A stretch of DNA of 64,000 nt from JAXGXT01 sp040772665 (GCA_040772665.1 JAXGXT010000001.1:248001-312000); one strand, 5' to 3'. Counted from the stretch's first letter, positions 33,203-42,393 are shown. Notes: generated from the letters alone by a model not told the origin. Numbers and translations: made by a program.

Positions 33203-34726
33203 ATGGAAAAATACGATATTATAATTATAGGAAGCGGTGCAGGGCTTATGGTTATGGAAGAAGCCCTTAACCACGGACTTAAATGTGCAATAATAGAAAA
33301 ATCCAAATTTGGCGGCACTTGTCTTAATAAGGGTTGTATACCTTCAAAAATGCTTGTATATCCCGCCGATTTTATTCGGGAAACAGAAACTTCAAAACGA
33401 ATAGGCATAACAGCCTCTGCCAAGTTTGATTGGGATGTTATTTCCCAAAGAATGTGGGAGCAAATCAATTTTAACGAAAAAATTGAAAAAACTCTTGCCG
33501 CCTTGCCAAACCTTACTGTTTATAAAGGAGAAGCAAAATTCACTTCACCAAACTCATTAAAAATAAACTTTAACGACCAACAGCCGCCTGTGGAAATCCA
33601 GGGCGATAAAATTATAATAGGCGCAGGTGCAAGGAGTCAGATTCCATATTTTAAAGGCTTAGAGGAAACAGGATATGTGGTTTCAGAAACATTTTTTGGC
33701 GAAAAGTTCCCAAAAAAGCCATGGGAAAGCCTTGTTATAATAGGCGGCGGTGCAATAAGCATGGAGTTTGCTCATATATTTTCCTCCTTTGGCACAAAGG
33801 TAACAATAATTATACGCTCCGAAAGAATTTTAAATAAGGAAGAAGAAGAAGTTTCCGACTTTGTGGCAAAACAGCTTATTAAAAACGGCATTGAAATTCT
33901 CACCAACACAAATATCCTTTCAATTGAAAAAAACAATGGCTCAAAGGTTTTTGTAACTGAAAATAAACTGACTGGAGAACAAAAAACTGTTTCCTGCCAA
34001 GAAATATTTGTTGCCTCGGGAATTGTTTCAAACAGTGATGTTCTTGATTTGGATAAAGCAGAAGTGGAAACTAATGAAAAAGGCTGGATAATCACAAACA
34101 GCTACCTTGAAACATCACAAAAAAACATCTGGGCATTGGGAGATATTAATGGAAAATTCCAGTTCCGCCACAAAGCTAACTACGAAGCTCAAATTTTAAG
34201 CCACAACCTTTTTAATCTTTATGACAACAAACTTAAGGAAGAAGTAAGCTATTCCGCTGTGCCTTGGACAGTGTTCACCCATCCTCAGGTTTCACACCTT
34301 GGCATGACAGAAAAAGAGCTTAAGGAACTGAACATCCCCTATAAAACAGCTGTAAATCACTATTCTGAGGTTGTGGGAGGACGTGCCATGGGCTACAGGG
34401 ATAATGATGATGACAACGGTTTTATAAAAATGATTATCGGCGAGAACAAGAAAATATTAGGAGTTCATATTGTAGGGCCCCAGTCTGCAATTCTTCTTCA
34501 GCCCTTTGTTTATCTTATGAACTCAGGCTATAAATGCAACAAAAAAGAACAGTGGGAAATGGGAACTTCCGGAACAAGAATTTCGCAAATCCAAGGCCTT
34601 AGAATAATGTGCCCGCATATAGGCACATACACACCTATTAATAATTCAATGGTTACCCATCCATCCCTTAACGAGCTTACTGCCTGGGTTTTTGAAAAAT
34701 TTAATTATGACGAGGAAAATCTGTAA
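33203..34726 (+). CDS. Flavin-dependent disulfide reductase (Lpd/mycothione-reductase-like) with C-terminal insertion
   Basis: The protein has 507 residues from the ATG at 33203 (GGAGGAG upstream). FAD site IIIIGSGAGLMVMEEAL is near the N terminus, followed by the redox-active pair GGTCLNKGCIPSK. The NAD(P) site is VIIGGGAISMEFAHIF and the second FAD motif is WALGDINGKF. The dimer-interface domain ends THPSLNELTAW with the His-x4-Glu expected of the acid-base pair. The stretch between GPQSAILLQ and that His is about 30 residues longer than in ordinary lipoamide or mycothione reductases and contains two Cys. No E2 or lipoyl partner is nearby, so the disulfide substrate is unknown. It is monocistronic. 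Confidence 0.82.
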   Translation: MEKYDIIIIGSGAGLMVMEEALNHGLKCAIIEKSKFGGTCLNKGCIPSKMLVYPADFIRETETSKRIGITASAKFDWDVISQRMWEQINFNEKIEKTLAALPNLTVYKGEAKFTSPNSLKINFNDQQPPVEIQGDKIIIGAGARSQIPYFKGLEETGYVVSETFFGEKFPKKPWESLVIIGGGAISMEFAHIFSSFGTKVTIIIRSERILNKEEEEVSDFVAKQLIKNGIEILTNTNILSIEKNNGSKVFVTENKLTGEQKTVSCQEIFVASGIVSNSDVLDLDKAEVETNEKGWIITNSYLETSQKNIWALGDINGKFQFRHKANYEAQILSHNLFNLYDNKLKEEVSYSAVPWTVFTHPQVSHLGMTEKELKELNIPYKTAVNHYSEVVGGRAMGYRDNDDDNGFIKMIIGENKKILGVHIVGPQSAILLQPFVYLMNSGYKCNKKEQWEMGTSGTRISQIQGLRIMCPHIGTYTPINNSMVTHPSLNELTAWVFEKFNYDEENL

Positions 34727-34816
34727 AGTCTTAACCTTTTGACACTTAAAACAAAACTTATTTTATATAAAAAAGACACCTTCTAAAAATCTTTAAAAAG
34801 TGTCTTGGTAAATATA

Positions 34817-34973
34817 CGTCAAAACCTTGAAGGGTTTCGTGCAAGTATTTTGCTTACAAATATATATTATAACTTACAAAACCCCGCTTGTGTGCGGGGT
34901 TTTGTAATAGAAATCTTTACTTTTCTTTTTAAAAAATGAATAAATTCAGGCAAAGCCCAAGGTTTTATAACAG
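34817..34973. repeat. Diverged module A element with strong internal hairpin
   Basis: It begins CGTCAAAACCTTGAAGGG and ends CAGGCAAAGCCCAAGGTTTT, matching both ends of the module A element at 2450-2624. The middle is replaced by CAAAACCCCGC/GCGGGGTTTTG. It lies between convergent genes. Confidence 0.55.
34877..34904. terminator. Hairpin between convergent genes
   Basis: CAAAACCCCGC and GCGGGGTTTTG form a perfect 11-bp stem with a 6-base loop between the disulfide reductase and dctM stops. It may serve either strand, though T-runs are within the stem rather than after it. Confidence 0.55.
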
Positions 34974-35008
34974 GACTTTGAGAAAACCTAAGATTTATAC
35001 TCACTCTT

Positions 35009-36271
35009 TTAAAATATAAGTCCCGGTATAAAAAGAGGAACATAAACAATTATAAAAAACACAGCTATTAAACCTAAAAGGAAAGGAACAACAGACTTGG
35101 CTATCCTTTCAATAGGCAGCCCCGTTATACTTGAGGCAACAAACAAGTTAATTGCCACAGGCGGCGTTATCATACCAATTGCAATGCCCGCTGTGAACAA
35201 AATTCCAAAATGCACAAGGTTAACCTCAAGCATTCTCATAAGAGGAAGGAATACAGGTGTAAGTATAATAACAGCGGAAGATGTTTCCATAAAAATACCT
35301 GCAATAAGAATAATTATTGCAACAAGGAACATAATCACATATTTGTTTGAAGAAACGGATAAAACTGCCGCCGCCACCTGCTCAGGAATTCTCCAGTTTG
35401 CAAGCACCCAGCCAAAAATTCCGCTGCAGGCAATAATTATCATAATTATAGCAGATGTTCTTACACTGCCTTGCATTATTTCATATAAAAGCTTTAAGTT
35501 TAAATCTTTGTAAATAAAAAATGAAACAATAAGCGAATAAACAACAGCAACAACAGCCGCTTCAGAAGGTGTGAAATAACCTGAAAAAATTCCTCCAAGA
35601 ATTATAACAGGCATAAGAAGCCCCCAGATTGAAGTCTTGAATGTGGCAAAAACGTTGCTCCATGAAAATGCCATTCCGCTTGGATAATTCCATTTGTATG
35701 CCTGGCGGATAGCCAAAGCAATAAGTATGCCTCCCATTAAAAACCCTGGTATAAATCCATTTTTAAAAAGCTGGGTAACACTTTGATCAGCAATAACAGC
35801 ATATAAAACCATAGGCACAGAAGGGGGAATAACAACACCTATTGTTCCCGCCGCCGCAATAAGGGCTGCGGAAGATTCCACATTATAACCTCTTTTATCA
35901 AGCTCCGGAATAAGAGTTGCTCCAACTGCCGCAGTTGTTGCCGCACCTGAACCTGAAATAGCCGCAAAAAACATTCCCGCAATAACAGAAACTATTGAAA
36001 GACCACCCTTTATCCCTCCAAGAATAGACTCTGAAAATGAAACAAGCCTTTTGCTTATTGCACCCCTTGCCAAAAGGTCTCCTGCAAATATGAAAAACGG
36101 AATTGCAATAAGGGGAAAGGAATCTGTTGCGGCAAACATTCTCTGCACAGCAACAAGCATCTCCACATTACCTTTTAAAAGCACTGCAAGCGCCGCAAGT
36201 GCAATTGCAAAAGCAACAGGCACACCCAGGGCAAGCAATACAAAAAAAGTCAGAAACAGCAATGCACTCAT
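35009..36271 (-). CDS. dctM: TRAP transporter large permease (DctM family)
   Basis: The protein has 420 residues and about 12 membrane spans. Together with the small permease it forms the sodium-coupled membrane part of a tripartite carboxylate importer. Family features are the GVPVAFAIALA start, IAIPFFIFAGDLLARG, SGSGAATTAAVG and TPPVAINLFVAS near the C terminus. Its first codon overlaps the last of the small permease by four bases. Substrate class is set by the binding protein and is probably an organic or sugar acid. Confidence 0.93.
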   Translation of the reverse strand: MSALLFLTFFVLLALGVPVAFAIALAALAVLLKGNVEMLVAVQRMFAATDSFPLIAIPFFIFAGDLLARGAISKRLVSFSESILGGIKGGLSIVSVIAGMFFAAISGSGAATTAAVGATLIPELDKRGYNVESSAALIAAAGTIGVVIPPSVPMVLYAVIADQSVTQLFKNGFIPGFLMGGILIALAIRQAYKWNYPSGMAFSWSNVFATFKTSIWGLLMPVIILGGIFSGYFTPSEAAVVAVVYSLIVSFFIYKDLNLKLLYEIMQGSVRTSAIIMIIIACSGIFGWVLANWRIPEQVAAAVLSVSSNKYVIMFLVAIIILIAGIFMETSSAVIILTPVFLPLMRMLEVNLVHFGILFTAGIAIGMITPPVAINLFVASSITGLPIERIAKSVVPFLLGLIAVFFIIVYVPLFIPGLIF

Positions 36272-36753
36272 TCTTTTTCACCCGCCTTTTTTGTTAAACC
36301 GTTTAAAGCCCCCGTAACAGAATGAAAAAACATTATTATAGATCCCAAAGGTATTGCGAAATAGATATATTTCATCTGTACTGCAATAGAAGCTGATTTT
36401 TGAGCACCAAGCATACCCATATATTTTATTCCGTAAACAAATATGACTAAAAAGAAAATTGAGCAAAGAATATGCACTAAAGCATCGGAATAAGCCTTAA
36501 GCCTCTCAGGAAGCATATCCTGAACAGCCGTTATGGAAATATGACCTCCCGTTTTATAAACACATCCTGCGCCAAGCATTGTAAACCATACTAAAATATA
36601 TCTGGCAAGTTCTTCACTCCACGAAAGTGCAGTGAAGAACACACGACAGATAATTTGTACAGTTGTAACAATAACCATTGCCGCAAGGAGTGATACAGAT
36701 ATGACCATGCAAATCTTGTTTAACCAATCGCTTATTTTGTTTAAAACAGCCAT
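36268..36753 (-). CDS. dctQ: TRAP transporter small permease (DctQ family)
   Basis: The protein has 161 residues with four membrane spans, the normal form. The family pattern QIICRVFFTALSWSEELARY sits after the first span and LVWFTMLGAGCVYKTGGHIS follows, matching the DctQ signature around the conserved Glu-Glu and Gly-x-His. It lies 26 bases after the binding-protein gene and overlaps dctM, so translation is coupled. Confidence 0.92.
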   Translation of the reverse strand: MAVLNKISDWLNKICMVISVSLLAAMVIVTTVQIICRVFFTALSWSEELARYILVWFTMLGAGCVYKTGGHISITAVQDMLPERLKAYSDALVHILCSIFFLVIFVYGIKYMGMLGAQKSASIAVQMKYIYFAIPLGSIIMFFHSVTGALNGLTKKAGEKE

Positions 36754-36779
36754 AGGTTTTTACCTCCTTCGGCAAAATC

Positions 36780-37814
36780 TTATTTTAATTCCTCATTAAT
36801 TCTGTCAATAAGCTCTTTATAGTCAGTGCCGTATTTTTCATATGTAGGCTCAACTGCGGCTCTGAAAGATTCAACATCAGGCTCACGAACAACTGCTGTT
36901 CCGTTTGCTTCAATGTCTGCAAGCTGGCTTTCTTCGTTGTCTGCAACCCACTGACGTTCATACTCTGCAGCCTCTTGAGCAGCCTCTTCAAATATAACCT
37001 TTACATCATCAGGAAGAGCCTGGAACTTTTTAAGGCTCATTGTGATAATAGCTGAAGCGTATGCATGACGTGTCATTGTTAAATATTTTTGTGACTCCCA
37101 AAGCTTATGTGAGTGAAATACGTTAACAGGGTTTTCCTGTCCGTCTATTGTTCCTTGCTGTAAAGCTGTAAGAGCCTCTGTCCATGCCATAGGAACTGCA
37201 TTAACACCTAAAGATTCAAATGTTGAAATATAAACTTCGTTTTGCATAACTCTTATTTTAAGACCCTTAACGTCAGAAGCCGCTTTAACTTCTTTAGAGT
37301 TATTTGTAAGGTTTCTGAAACCTCTTTCAGCATATGCAAGACCCTTTAAGTTAACACCTTCAAATTTGTCAAGAAGCTCCTGACCAATTTCTCCGTCTAA
37401 AATCTTATAAGCTGATTCATTATCAGGGAAAAGGAAAGGCATGTCTAAAACGCCCATTTCAGGAACAAAGTTAACAAAAGGCCCGCTTGTGATAATTCCC
37501 ATGTCAAGAGTTCCCATCTGCATACCCTCAAGCATTGTTCTTTCATCACCTAAAGAAGCGTTTGGATAGATTTCGATTTCATATGCCCCGTTTGTTTTTT
37601 CTTTTACTATTTCAGCAAACTTTTCAGCCGCAACTTGGAAACTGTCCTGCTCGTTAACAGTTGTTCCAAATTTAAACACAGTTGCATCGGCAGTAACTGC
37701 TCCGCCGCCGCTTTGTGCAGGGGGAGTTGCACTCGTGCCTCCTCCGCAGCCGCTAAAACCCACAACAAGTGCCATGCTTAAGCCAAGTAAAGATAATAAT
37801 TTCCCTTTTTTCAT
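36780..37814 (-). CDS. dctP: TRAP substrate-binding lipoprotein (DctP family)
   Basis: The protein has 344 residues. The signal ends GFSGC, which gives a lipid-anchored protein in place of a free periplasmic one, as expected in a one-membrane cell. The DctP fold is evident: FKFGTTVNEQDSF, YPNASLGDERTMLEGMQMGT, then GLKIRVMQNEVYIST with the conserved Arg that binds the substrate carboxylate, and ALQQGTIDGQENPVNVF. The ligand is therefore a carboxylate, but which one cannot be read. It lies 62 bases downstream of the IlvD-family gene. Confidence 0.93.
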   Translation of the reverse strand: MKKGKLLSLLGLSMALVVGFSGCGGGTSATPPAQSGGGAVTADATVFKFGTTVNEQDSFQVAAEKFAEIVKEKTNGAYEIEIYPNASLGDERTMLEGMQMGTLDMGIITSGPFVNFVPEMGVLDMPFLFPDNESAYKILDGEIGQELLDKFEGVNLKGLAYAERGFRNLTNNSKEVKAASDVKGLKIRVMQNEVYISTFESLGVNAVPMAWTEALTALQQGTIDGQENPVNVFHSHKLWESQKYLTMTRHAYASAIITMSLKKFQALPDDVKVIFEEAAQEAAEYERQWVADNEESQLADIEANGTAVVREPDVESFRAAVEPTYEKYGTDYKELIDRINEELK

Positions 37815-37876
37815 AGTAAACCCTCCTAATTAACTTCCCTTTATTTTAGTTTAGCTCTTTATAAACAGTTAAGCTC

Positions 37877-39538
37877 TTATTTAAAAACAGCACCTGTGTT
37901 TGCACTTGTAACATGCTCTCTGTATCTTTTAAGGTATCCGTCACGAACCTCTTTAAGAACAGGCTTAAACCCTGCAAGTCTTTGAGCAATTTCTTCCTCT
38001 GAAACTCTAAGATTTAATTTGTTATTAAGAATATCAATGTCAATAATGTCACCGTCTTTTATAACACCTATCACTCCGCCTGCAGCCGCCTCAGGAGAGA
38101 TATGCCCTATGGACGCACCCTTTGAAGCACCTGAAAATCTTCCGTCCGTAATAAGAGCAACTGTGTTATCAAGACCTTTGCCTGCAAGAGCCGCTGTAGG
38201 AGCAAGCATTTCCCTCATACCGGGGCCGCCCTTAGGGCCTTCATATCTTATAACAATAACATCACCAGGCATAATTTTATCATCAAGTATTGCCTCAATA
38301 CATTCTTCTTCACTGTCATAGCACTTTGCAGGGCCTGCATGAACAAGCATATCAGGAAGAACTGCACCTTTTTTAACAACAGCTCCGTCAGGGCCGATAT
38401 TTCCCCAAAGAATGGCAAGACCGCCGTCAGGTGAATATGCAGTTTCTTTTGTTCTGATAACATTAGGGTTTATGTTTCTTGCTTTTTCAATGTTTTCCCC
38501 AACTGTTTTTCCCGTTGCTGTTAAAAGGCTTGTGTCAAAAAGCTGATTTTTAGCAAGCTCTTTAAGAACTGCGCTGATTCCGCCTGCTTCATAAAGGTCA
38601 ACAAGACAGTCTTCTCCCGCAGGGCTTAATTTAACAAGATGAGGTGTTTCTTTGCTTATTTTATTAACTTCTTCAAGATCAACCTTAATTCCCGCCTCAT
38701 GAGCAATTGCAGGAAGGTGAAGAATTGTGTTTGTTGAACATCCAAGCGCCATGTCTGCATGAAGAGCATTTCTTATGGATTTTTCCGTTATAATATCACG
38801 AGGACGAATATCTTTTTCAAGAAGCTCCATAATCTTCATTCCTGTTTCTTTTGCAAGGCGTATACGCTCTGCATAAACAGCAGGAACAGTTCCGTTTCCG
38901 GGAAGAGCAAGGCCAACAATTTCTGTTAAGCAGTTCATGGAGTTTGCTGTAAACATACCTGCACATGAGCCGCAGCCCGGACATGCATTGTTTTCAACTT
39001 CCATAAGCATTTCTTCCGTTACGCCTTCTTTACCAACAGCTCCAACAATTTCAAAAGCATTTGAAAGTGTTATTTTTGAACCGTCACCAAGTTTTCCGGG
39101 AAGCATAGGCCCGCCGCTTACAAAAATGCTTGGAATGTTAAGGCGAAGAGAAGCCATAAGCATACCGGGAACAATTTTATCGCAGTTAGGAATAAACACA
39201 AGGGCATCAAAAGGATGAGCCATTGCCATAATTTCAACAGAATCCGCAATATGCTCACGGCTTATAAGCGAATAGTGCATACCGTCATGACCCATGGCAA
39301 TACCGTCGCAAACTCCTATTGCAGGGAAAACAAAAGGAGTTCCTCCTGCTATTCTTACACCGTCTTTAACGGCTTCCGCAATTCTATCAAGATAAATGTG
39401 TCCGGGAATAATATCATTTTGTGCACATACAATTCCAATCATAGGTCTTTTTATTTCTTCATCTGTAAGGCCTAACGCCTTAAACAAAGACCTGTGCGGA
39501 ATTTTCTTTGAACCTGTTTTCATTACGTCACTTCTCAT
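37877..39538 (-). CDS. ilvD: IlvD/Edd-family dehydratase (dihydroxy-acid or sugar-acid dehydratase)
   Basis: The protein has 553 residues from the ATG at 39538, chosen because AAAGGACGAG precedes it; an upstream ATG at 39556 overlaps that site. An Fe-S dehydratase converting dihydroxy-isovalerate to keto-isovalerate in branched-chain synthesis, or sugar acids in relatives. Cluster ligands appear in PNCDKIVPGM and ACPGCGSCAGMFTANSMNCL, with GRFSGASKGASIGHISPEAA near the C terminus. Overall it is closest to true IlvD. Its neighbours are a TRAP importer and a divergent FadR-type regulator rather than ilvB, ilvC or leu genes, so a catabolic sugar-acid substrate deserves consideration. Confidence 0.85.
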   Translation of the reverse strand: MRSDVMKTGSKKIPHRSLFKALGLTDEEIKRPMIGIVCAQNDIIPGHIYLDRIAEAVKDGVRIAGGTPFVFPAIGVCDGIAMGHDGMHYSLISREHIADSVEIMAMAHPFDALVFIPNCDKIVPGMLMASLRLNIPSIFVSGGPMLPGKLGDGSKITLSNAFEIVGAVGKEGVTEEMLMEVENNACPGCGSCAGMFTANSMNCLTEIVGLALPGNGTVPAVYAERIRLAKETGMKIMELLEKDIRPRDIITEKSIRNALHADMALGCSTNTILHLPAIAHEAGIKVDLEEVNKISKETPHLVKLSPAGEDCLVDLYEAGGISAVLKELAKNQLFDTSLLTATGKTVGENIEKARNINPNVIRTKETAYSPDGGLAILWGNIGPDGAVVKKGAVLPDMLVHAGPAKCYDSEEECIEAILDDKIMPGDVIVIRYEGPKGGPGMREMLAPTAALAGKGLDNTVALITDGRFSGASKGASIGHISPEAAAGGVIGVIKDGDIIDIDILNNKLNLRVSEEEIAQRLAGFKPVLKEVRDGYLKRYREHVTSANTGAVFK

Positions 39539-39567
39539 ATATCTCGTCCTTTCCATATTAAAATAAC

Positions 39568-39578
39568 CTGTCAGACAA
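39568..39578. promoter_or_regulatory. Candidate FadR-type operator
   Basis: CTGTCAGACAA contains the perfect inverted repeat TGTC-A-GACA and differs by one base from the TNGTNNNACNA form bound by FadR-subfamily GntR proteins. It lies just downstream of the ilvD promoter -10, in the divergent intergenic region next to a gene for such a regulator. Confidence 0.5.
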
Positions 39579-39596
39579 CCTTACTGTACATATAAA

Positions 39597-39625
39597 ATTT
39601 TATATAATTTTTTGTGAAAAGTCAA
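39597..39625 (-). promoter_or_regulatory. Promoter of the ilvD-dctPQM operon
   Basis: TTGACT, 17 bases, TAAAAT on the minus strand, about 60 bases before the ilvD start. Confidence 0.6.
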
Positions 39626-39717
39626 TATAATTATGGACTTTTCATTTTATTTTTGTTAAAATCAGTCATACAACTCTCGTTTGCAGCTTAAAAACAATAA
39701 ATAAAGGATTGATTAAA

Positions 39718-40416
39718 ATGAAACCTGAATTTATACCAATTTCACAATCCATCGCACAAAGAATAAGCGATATGATATTTTTAGAAAAAAAATATAAACC
39801 AAACGACAAACTTCCAAACGAGTATGAGCTTTCTTCATATCTTGGTGTAAGCCGCACCTCTTTAAGAGAAGCCATTAAAATTCTTGCGGCAAACAATGTT
39901 TTGGTGATTAAAAGAGGAAGCGGCACATTTGTTGCCTCAAACCCTGAAAATCAAAACGACCCTTTCGGAATAAATTATTTGGAAGACAAAAAAAAGCTTA
40001 TTAAAAACTGGTTTGAATTTCGCCTTATTCTTGAACCTCCAAACGCAAGACTTGCCGTTTTAAACGGAACAGCAGAAGATATAAAAGTAATTTCAGACTC
40101 TGCGGCACGTCTTGAAGTTCTTATAAAAGAAGGAAAGTCCATAATAAAAGAGGATCAGATTTTTCACGCAACAATTGCAACAGCAACCCACAATGACGTT
40201 ATAAAACTGACAATGCCCTCACTTGAAGGGGCTGTAAGAGAAACCTTAACAACCTCCACCCAAATAGGCACAACAGCAAGGTCTTTGGAAAATGCTTTAA
40301 GGTATCATAAAGCTGTTGCAGACTTTATTTCCATGGGTGATGCAGAGGGTGCGGAAATAGCAATGAGATATCACATTTTAAGAGGACTTAAGGATTTACA
40401 AAAAGGCGACCAATAA
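39718..40416 (+). CDS. GntR/FadR-family transcriptional regulator
   Basis: The protein has 232 residues from the ATG at 39718, set by AAAGGA at 39703-39708; a TTG at 39709 is an alternative. The N-terminal winged helix has LPNEYELSSYLGVSRTSLRE and VIKRGSGTFVA. The C-terminal all-helical FCD ligand domain has RLILEPPNARLAV, EDQIFHATIATATHNDVI, YHKAVADFISMGD and MRYHI, which supply the usual Asp/His metal site for carboxylate effectors. It is divergent from ilvD-dctPQM and is probably its repressor, with the transported acid or a product as inducer (inference). Confidence 0.9.
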   Translation: MKPEFIPISQSIAQRISDMIFLEKKYKPNDKLPNEYELSSYLGVSRTSLREAIKILAANNVLVIKRGSGTFVASNPENQNDPFGINYLEDKKKLIKNWFEFRLILEPPNARLAVLNGTAEDIKVISDSAARLEVLIKEGKSIIKEDQIFHATIATATHNDVIKLTMPSLEGAVRETLTTSTQIGTTARSLENALRYHKAVADFISMGDAEGAEIAMRYHILRGLKDLQKGDQ

Positions 40417-40422
40417 AAATAA

Positions 40423-40476
40423 GGATTAGCTTTGAAAGGCAAAACTGCTCTTCAAACTAATCCCATTTTATTTTTT
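40423..40476 (+). terminator. Terminator of the FadR-type regulator gene
   Basis: GGATTAG pairs with CTAATCC and inner TTTGAA with TTCAAA, followed by ATTTTATTTTTT. It overlaps the stop region of the convergent small gene. Confidence 0.75.
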
Positions 40477-40729
40477 AACACAAAAAATCATACCATTGCC
40501 ACTCTGTATTCATAATTTCTTCAATGGTTTCTTCTTCAGGCTCTTCCATAAGCTCAAACTGCACCTCAAAATCCTTATAAACCTCACCCTCAATAAGGGC
40601 AGAACCGCAAATAACAAAAACCTTGCCCTCTCCCTCAATAAACTCTCCGGTAATAAGCACATCATCTTCTTCCAAATACACCTTGTTAAGTTCTCTTTCC
40701 TTTTGCTGCAAGCTAAAATATTCCTTCAT
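40475..40729 (-). CDS. Small acidic protein of unknown function
   Basis: The protein has 84 residues from the ATG at 40729 (AAAGGAGCGG upstream). A helical N terminus (YFSLQQKERELNKVY) is followed by beta-rich sequence (DDVLITGEFIEGEGKVFVIC) and a very acidic tail (FELMEEPEEETIEEIMNTEW). It has no membrane span and no family I recognise. The reading frame is supported by its ribosome binding site and terminator context. It is convergent with the regulator gene. Confidence 0.6.
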   Translation of the reverse strand: MKEYFSLQQKERELNKVYLEEDDVLITGEFIEGEGKVFVICGSALIEGEVYKDFEVQFELMEEPEEETIEEIMNTEWQWYDFLC

Positions 40730-40869
40730 AAAAATCCGCTCCTTAAAGCATTTAATACTTTTGAACCTTTTATTAAATAATACCATTAATACATTCATTT
40801 GTTAATACTAAAATCCCTTTTCACCATAAGGTTTTTTTGATATACTTAAATCCAAAGTGAGGTATAATT

Positions 40870-41634
40870 ATGAAATATATTGTTTTAGACTTGGAATTTA
40901 ATCAGGCCTTTAATTTTAAAACAGGAAAGAAAACAGTTCTTAACCCAAAAATGCCTTTTGAAATAATACAAATCGGTGCCTTTAAACTTAATTCCCAATT
41001 TATTATAGAGGAAAAGTTTAATTGCTTTGTTGCGCCCAAATTATATAAACGTATTCACCCAATTGTTAAAAGCCTTACGGGCATAACAGAAGAAATACTT
41101 GCGGACACAATCACATTTCCCAATGCTTATGAAAGCTTTATAAGTTTTTTAGGCAATGAAGAATATACCCTTTGCACGTGGGGAATTGATGATATTAAAT
41201 CTCTTTTCAGAAACATTTTATACCATAAATGTGACCATGAAATTATTTTTAAAAATTATATAAACATTCAGGCTCTGGCAACAAAACACCTTAACTATGA
41301 TGCAGGCAGCTCAATAGGTTTAAAAAAGGCTGTGGAATTTTTAGAAATAGAGCAAAAAGGTGACTTTCATGACGCTTTAAATGACGCCTACTACACTTCA
41401 AAGGTTTTTCAAATTGTTCACAGCGAAACAATGGATGTTAAAATTTTTAATATTGACGACCTTGATACTAAAAAATCTTTTGAAGGCAAAGTTAACACAA
41501 GAGCTCTTTTAAAATATTTTGAAAAATCACTTGAAAGGCCTCTCACCGCCGAAGAAGCGGCAATCATAAAAACAGCATATAAATTCGGCAGGAAAGGTAC
41601 TTTTGAAACAAGAACAGGCTTGAAAAATAAATGA
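40870..41634 (+). CDS. DEDDh-type 3'-5' exonuclease
   Basis: The protein has 254 residues. Exo I is YIVLDLEFNQ (Asp and Glu metal ligands), Exo II lies around CTWGIDDIKSL, and Exo III is FHDALNDAYYTSKVF with the catalytic His and Asp, so all key residues are in place. The layout is closest to KapD/ERI-1-like single-domain exonucleases acting on RNA or DNA ends. A C-terminal extension of about 70 residues follows the nuclease domain. It starts shortly after a purine-rich AGTGAGG site and is monocistronic. Confidence 0.85.
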   Translation: MKYIVLDLEFNQAFNFKTGKKTVLNPKMPFEIIQIGAFKLNSQFIIEEKFNCFVAPKLYKRIHPIVKSLTGITEEILADTITFPNAYESFISFLGNEEYTLCTWGIDDIKSLFRNILYHKCDHEIIFKNYINIQALATKHLNYDAGSSIGLKKAVEFLEIEQKGDFHDALNDAYYTSKVFQIVHSETMDVKIFNIDDLDTKKSFEGKVNTRALLKYFEKSLERPLTAEEAAIIKTAYKFGRKGTFETRTGLKNK

Positions 41635-41659
41635 AGTCTTTTCACATTTTATTTTCCGC

Positions 41660-41697
41660 AAAAAACCCGCCAAAGCTATAAACAACACTTTGGCGGA
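41660..41697 (-). terminator. Terminator of the HAD-foldase-mfd-pth direction
   Basis: On the minus strand CCGCCAAAG pairs with CTTTGGCGG and is followed by GTTTTTT. It lies between convergent genes and may also act on the exonuclease transcript. Confidence 0.85.
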
Positions 41698-41734
41698 TTT
41701 ATATATTTAATATTTTACTCCTTAAAGAAATTCC

Positions 41735-42376
41735 TTAAAGAAGTTCTTTATAGCTTTGTATATATCTGTCTGCAACATTCATAATTGTTTCCCTGTCGTT
41801 TTTTGCAGATAAATCCTCCACTGCCACAACATAAAATCCTGCTTTTTTGGCATTTATAACAGCATGAACAGCATCTTCAAAAACAGCAGTTTCACCTTTG
41901 GCTACGCTTACCTTTTCAGCAACAAAATTAAATATATTCTCTTCGCTTTTGCTCATTCCAAGGCCTGTGCAGGTAAAGACATCCTGAAAAAGCTCATAAA
42001 TTCCAAGCCTTTTTAATGCAGGCACAACAAATTCCTCTTCACTTGCAGTAAGTATACACATTTTTGTTCCTTTGTTTCTCTCCTGTAAAAGAAATTCTCG
42101 TGCAAAAGGCTTTATGGGAATATCTCTTTCATATCTGCCTTTTACCATTGAAGTAATTTCGGCAATCATCTCTTCCGCATTTTTTTTAAGCCCCAGCTCT
42201 TTTCTGAAATATTCATTGCTTTGGGTAAAAGACTTGCTTTTAAATATTTCCTCCAGATTGTGAGGAGGCTCTATGTTGTTATTTATTAAAAAATCCTTGC
42301 CTACGTTTTTCCATATAGGCATACTGTCAATTATTGTTCCATCCAAATCGAAAATAATGTTTTTAATATCTTTCAT
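41735..42376 (-). CDS. HAD-superfamily phosphatase (beta-phosphoglucomutase-like subgroup)
   Basis: The protein has 213 residues from the ATG at 42376 (AAAAGGATTG upstream). Motif I is FDLDGTIIDSMPIW with the nucleophile and acid Asp pair, motif II CILTASEEEF, motif III with Lys near GLGMSKSEENIF, and motif IV VFEDAVHAVINAKKAGF. A helical cap lies between motifs I and II (about 15-85). It is probably a small-molecule phosphatase or phosphomutase with unknown substrate. It follows the foldase-like lipoprotein gene by 17 bases and is likely last in that operon. Confidence 0.88.
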   Translation of the reverse strand: MKDIKNIIFDLDGTIIDSMPIWKNVGKDFLINNNIEPPHNLEEIFKSKSFTQSNEYFRKELGLKKNAEEMIAEITSMVKGRYERDIPIKPFAREFLLQERNKGTKMCILTASEEEFVVPALKRLGIYELFQDVFTCTGLGMSKSEENIFNFVAEKVSVAKGETAVFEDAVHAVINAKKAGFYVVAVEDLSAKNDRETIMNVADRYIQSYKELL

Positions 42377-42393
42377 ATTTACAATCCTTTTCT

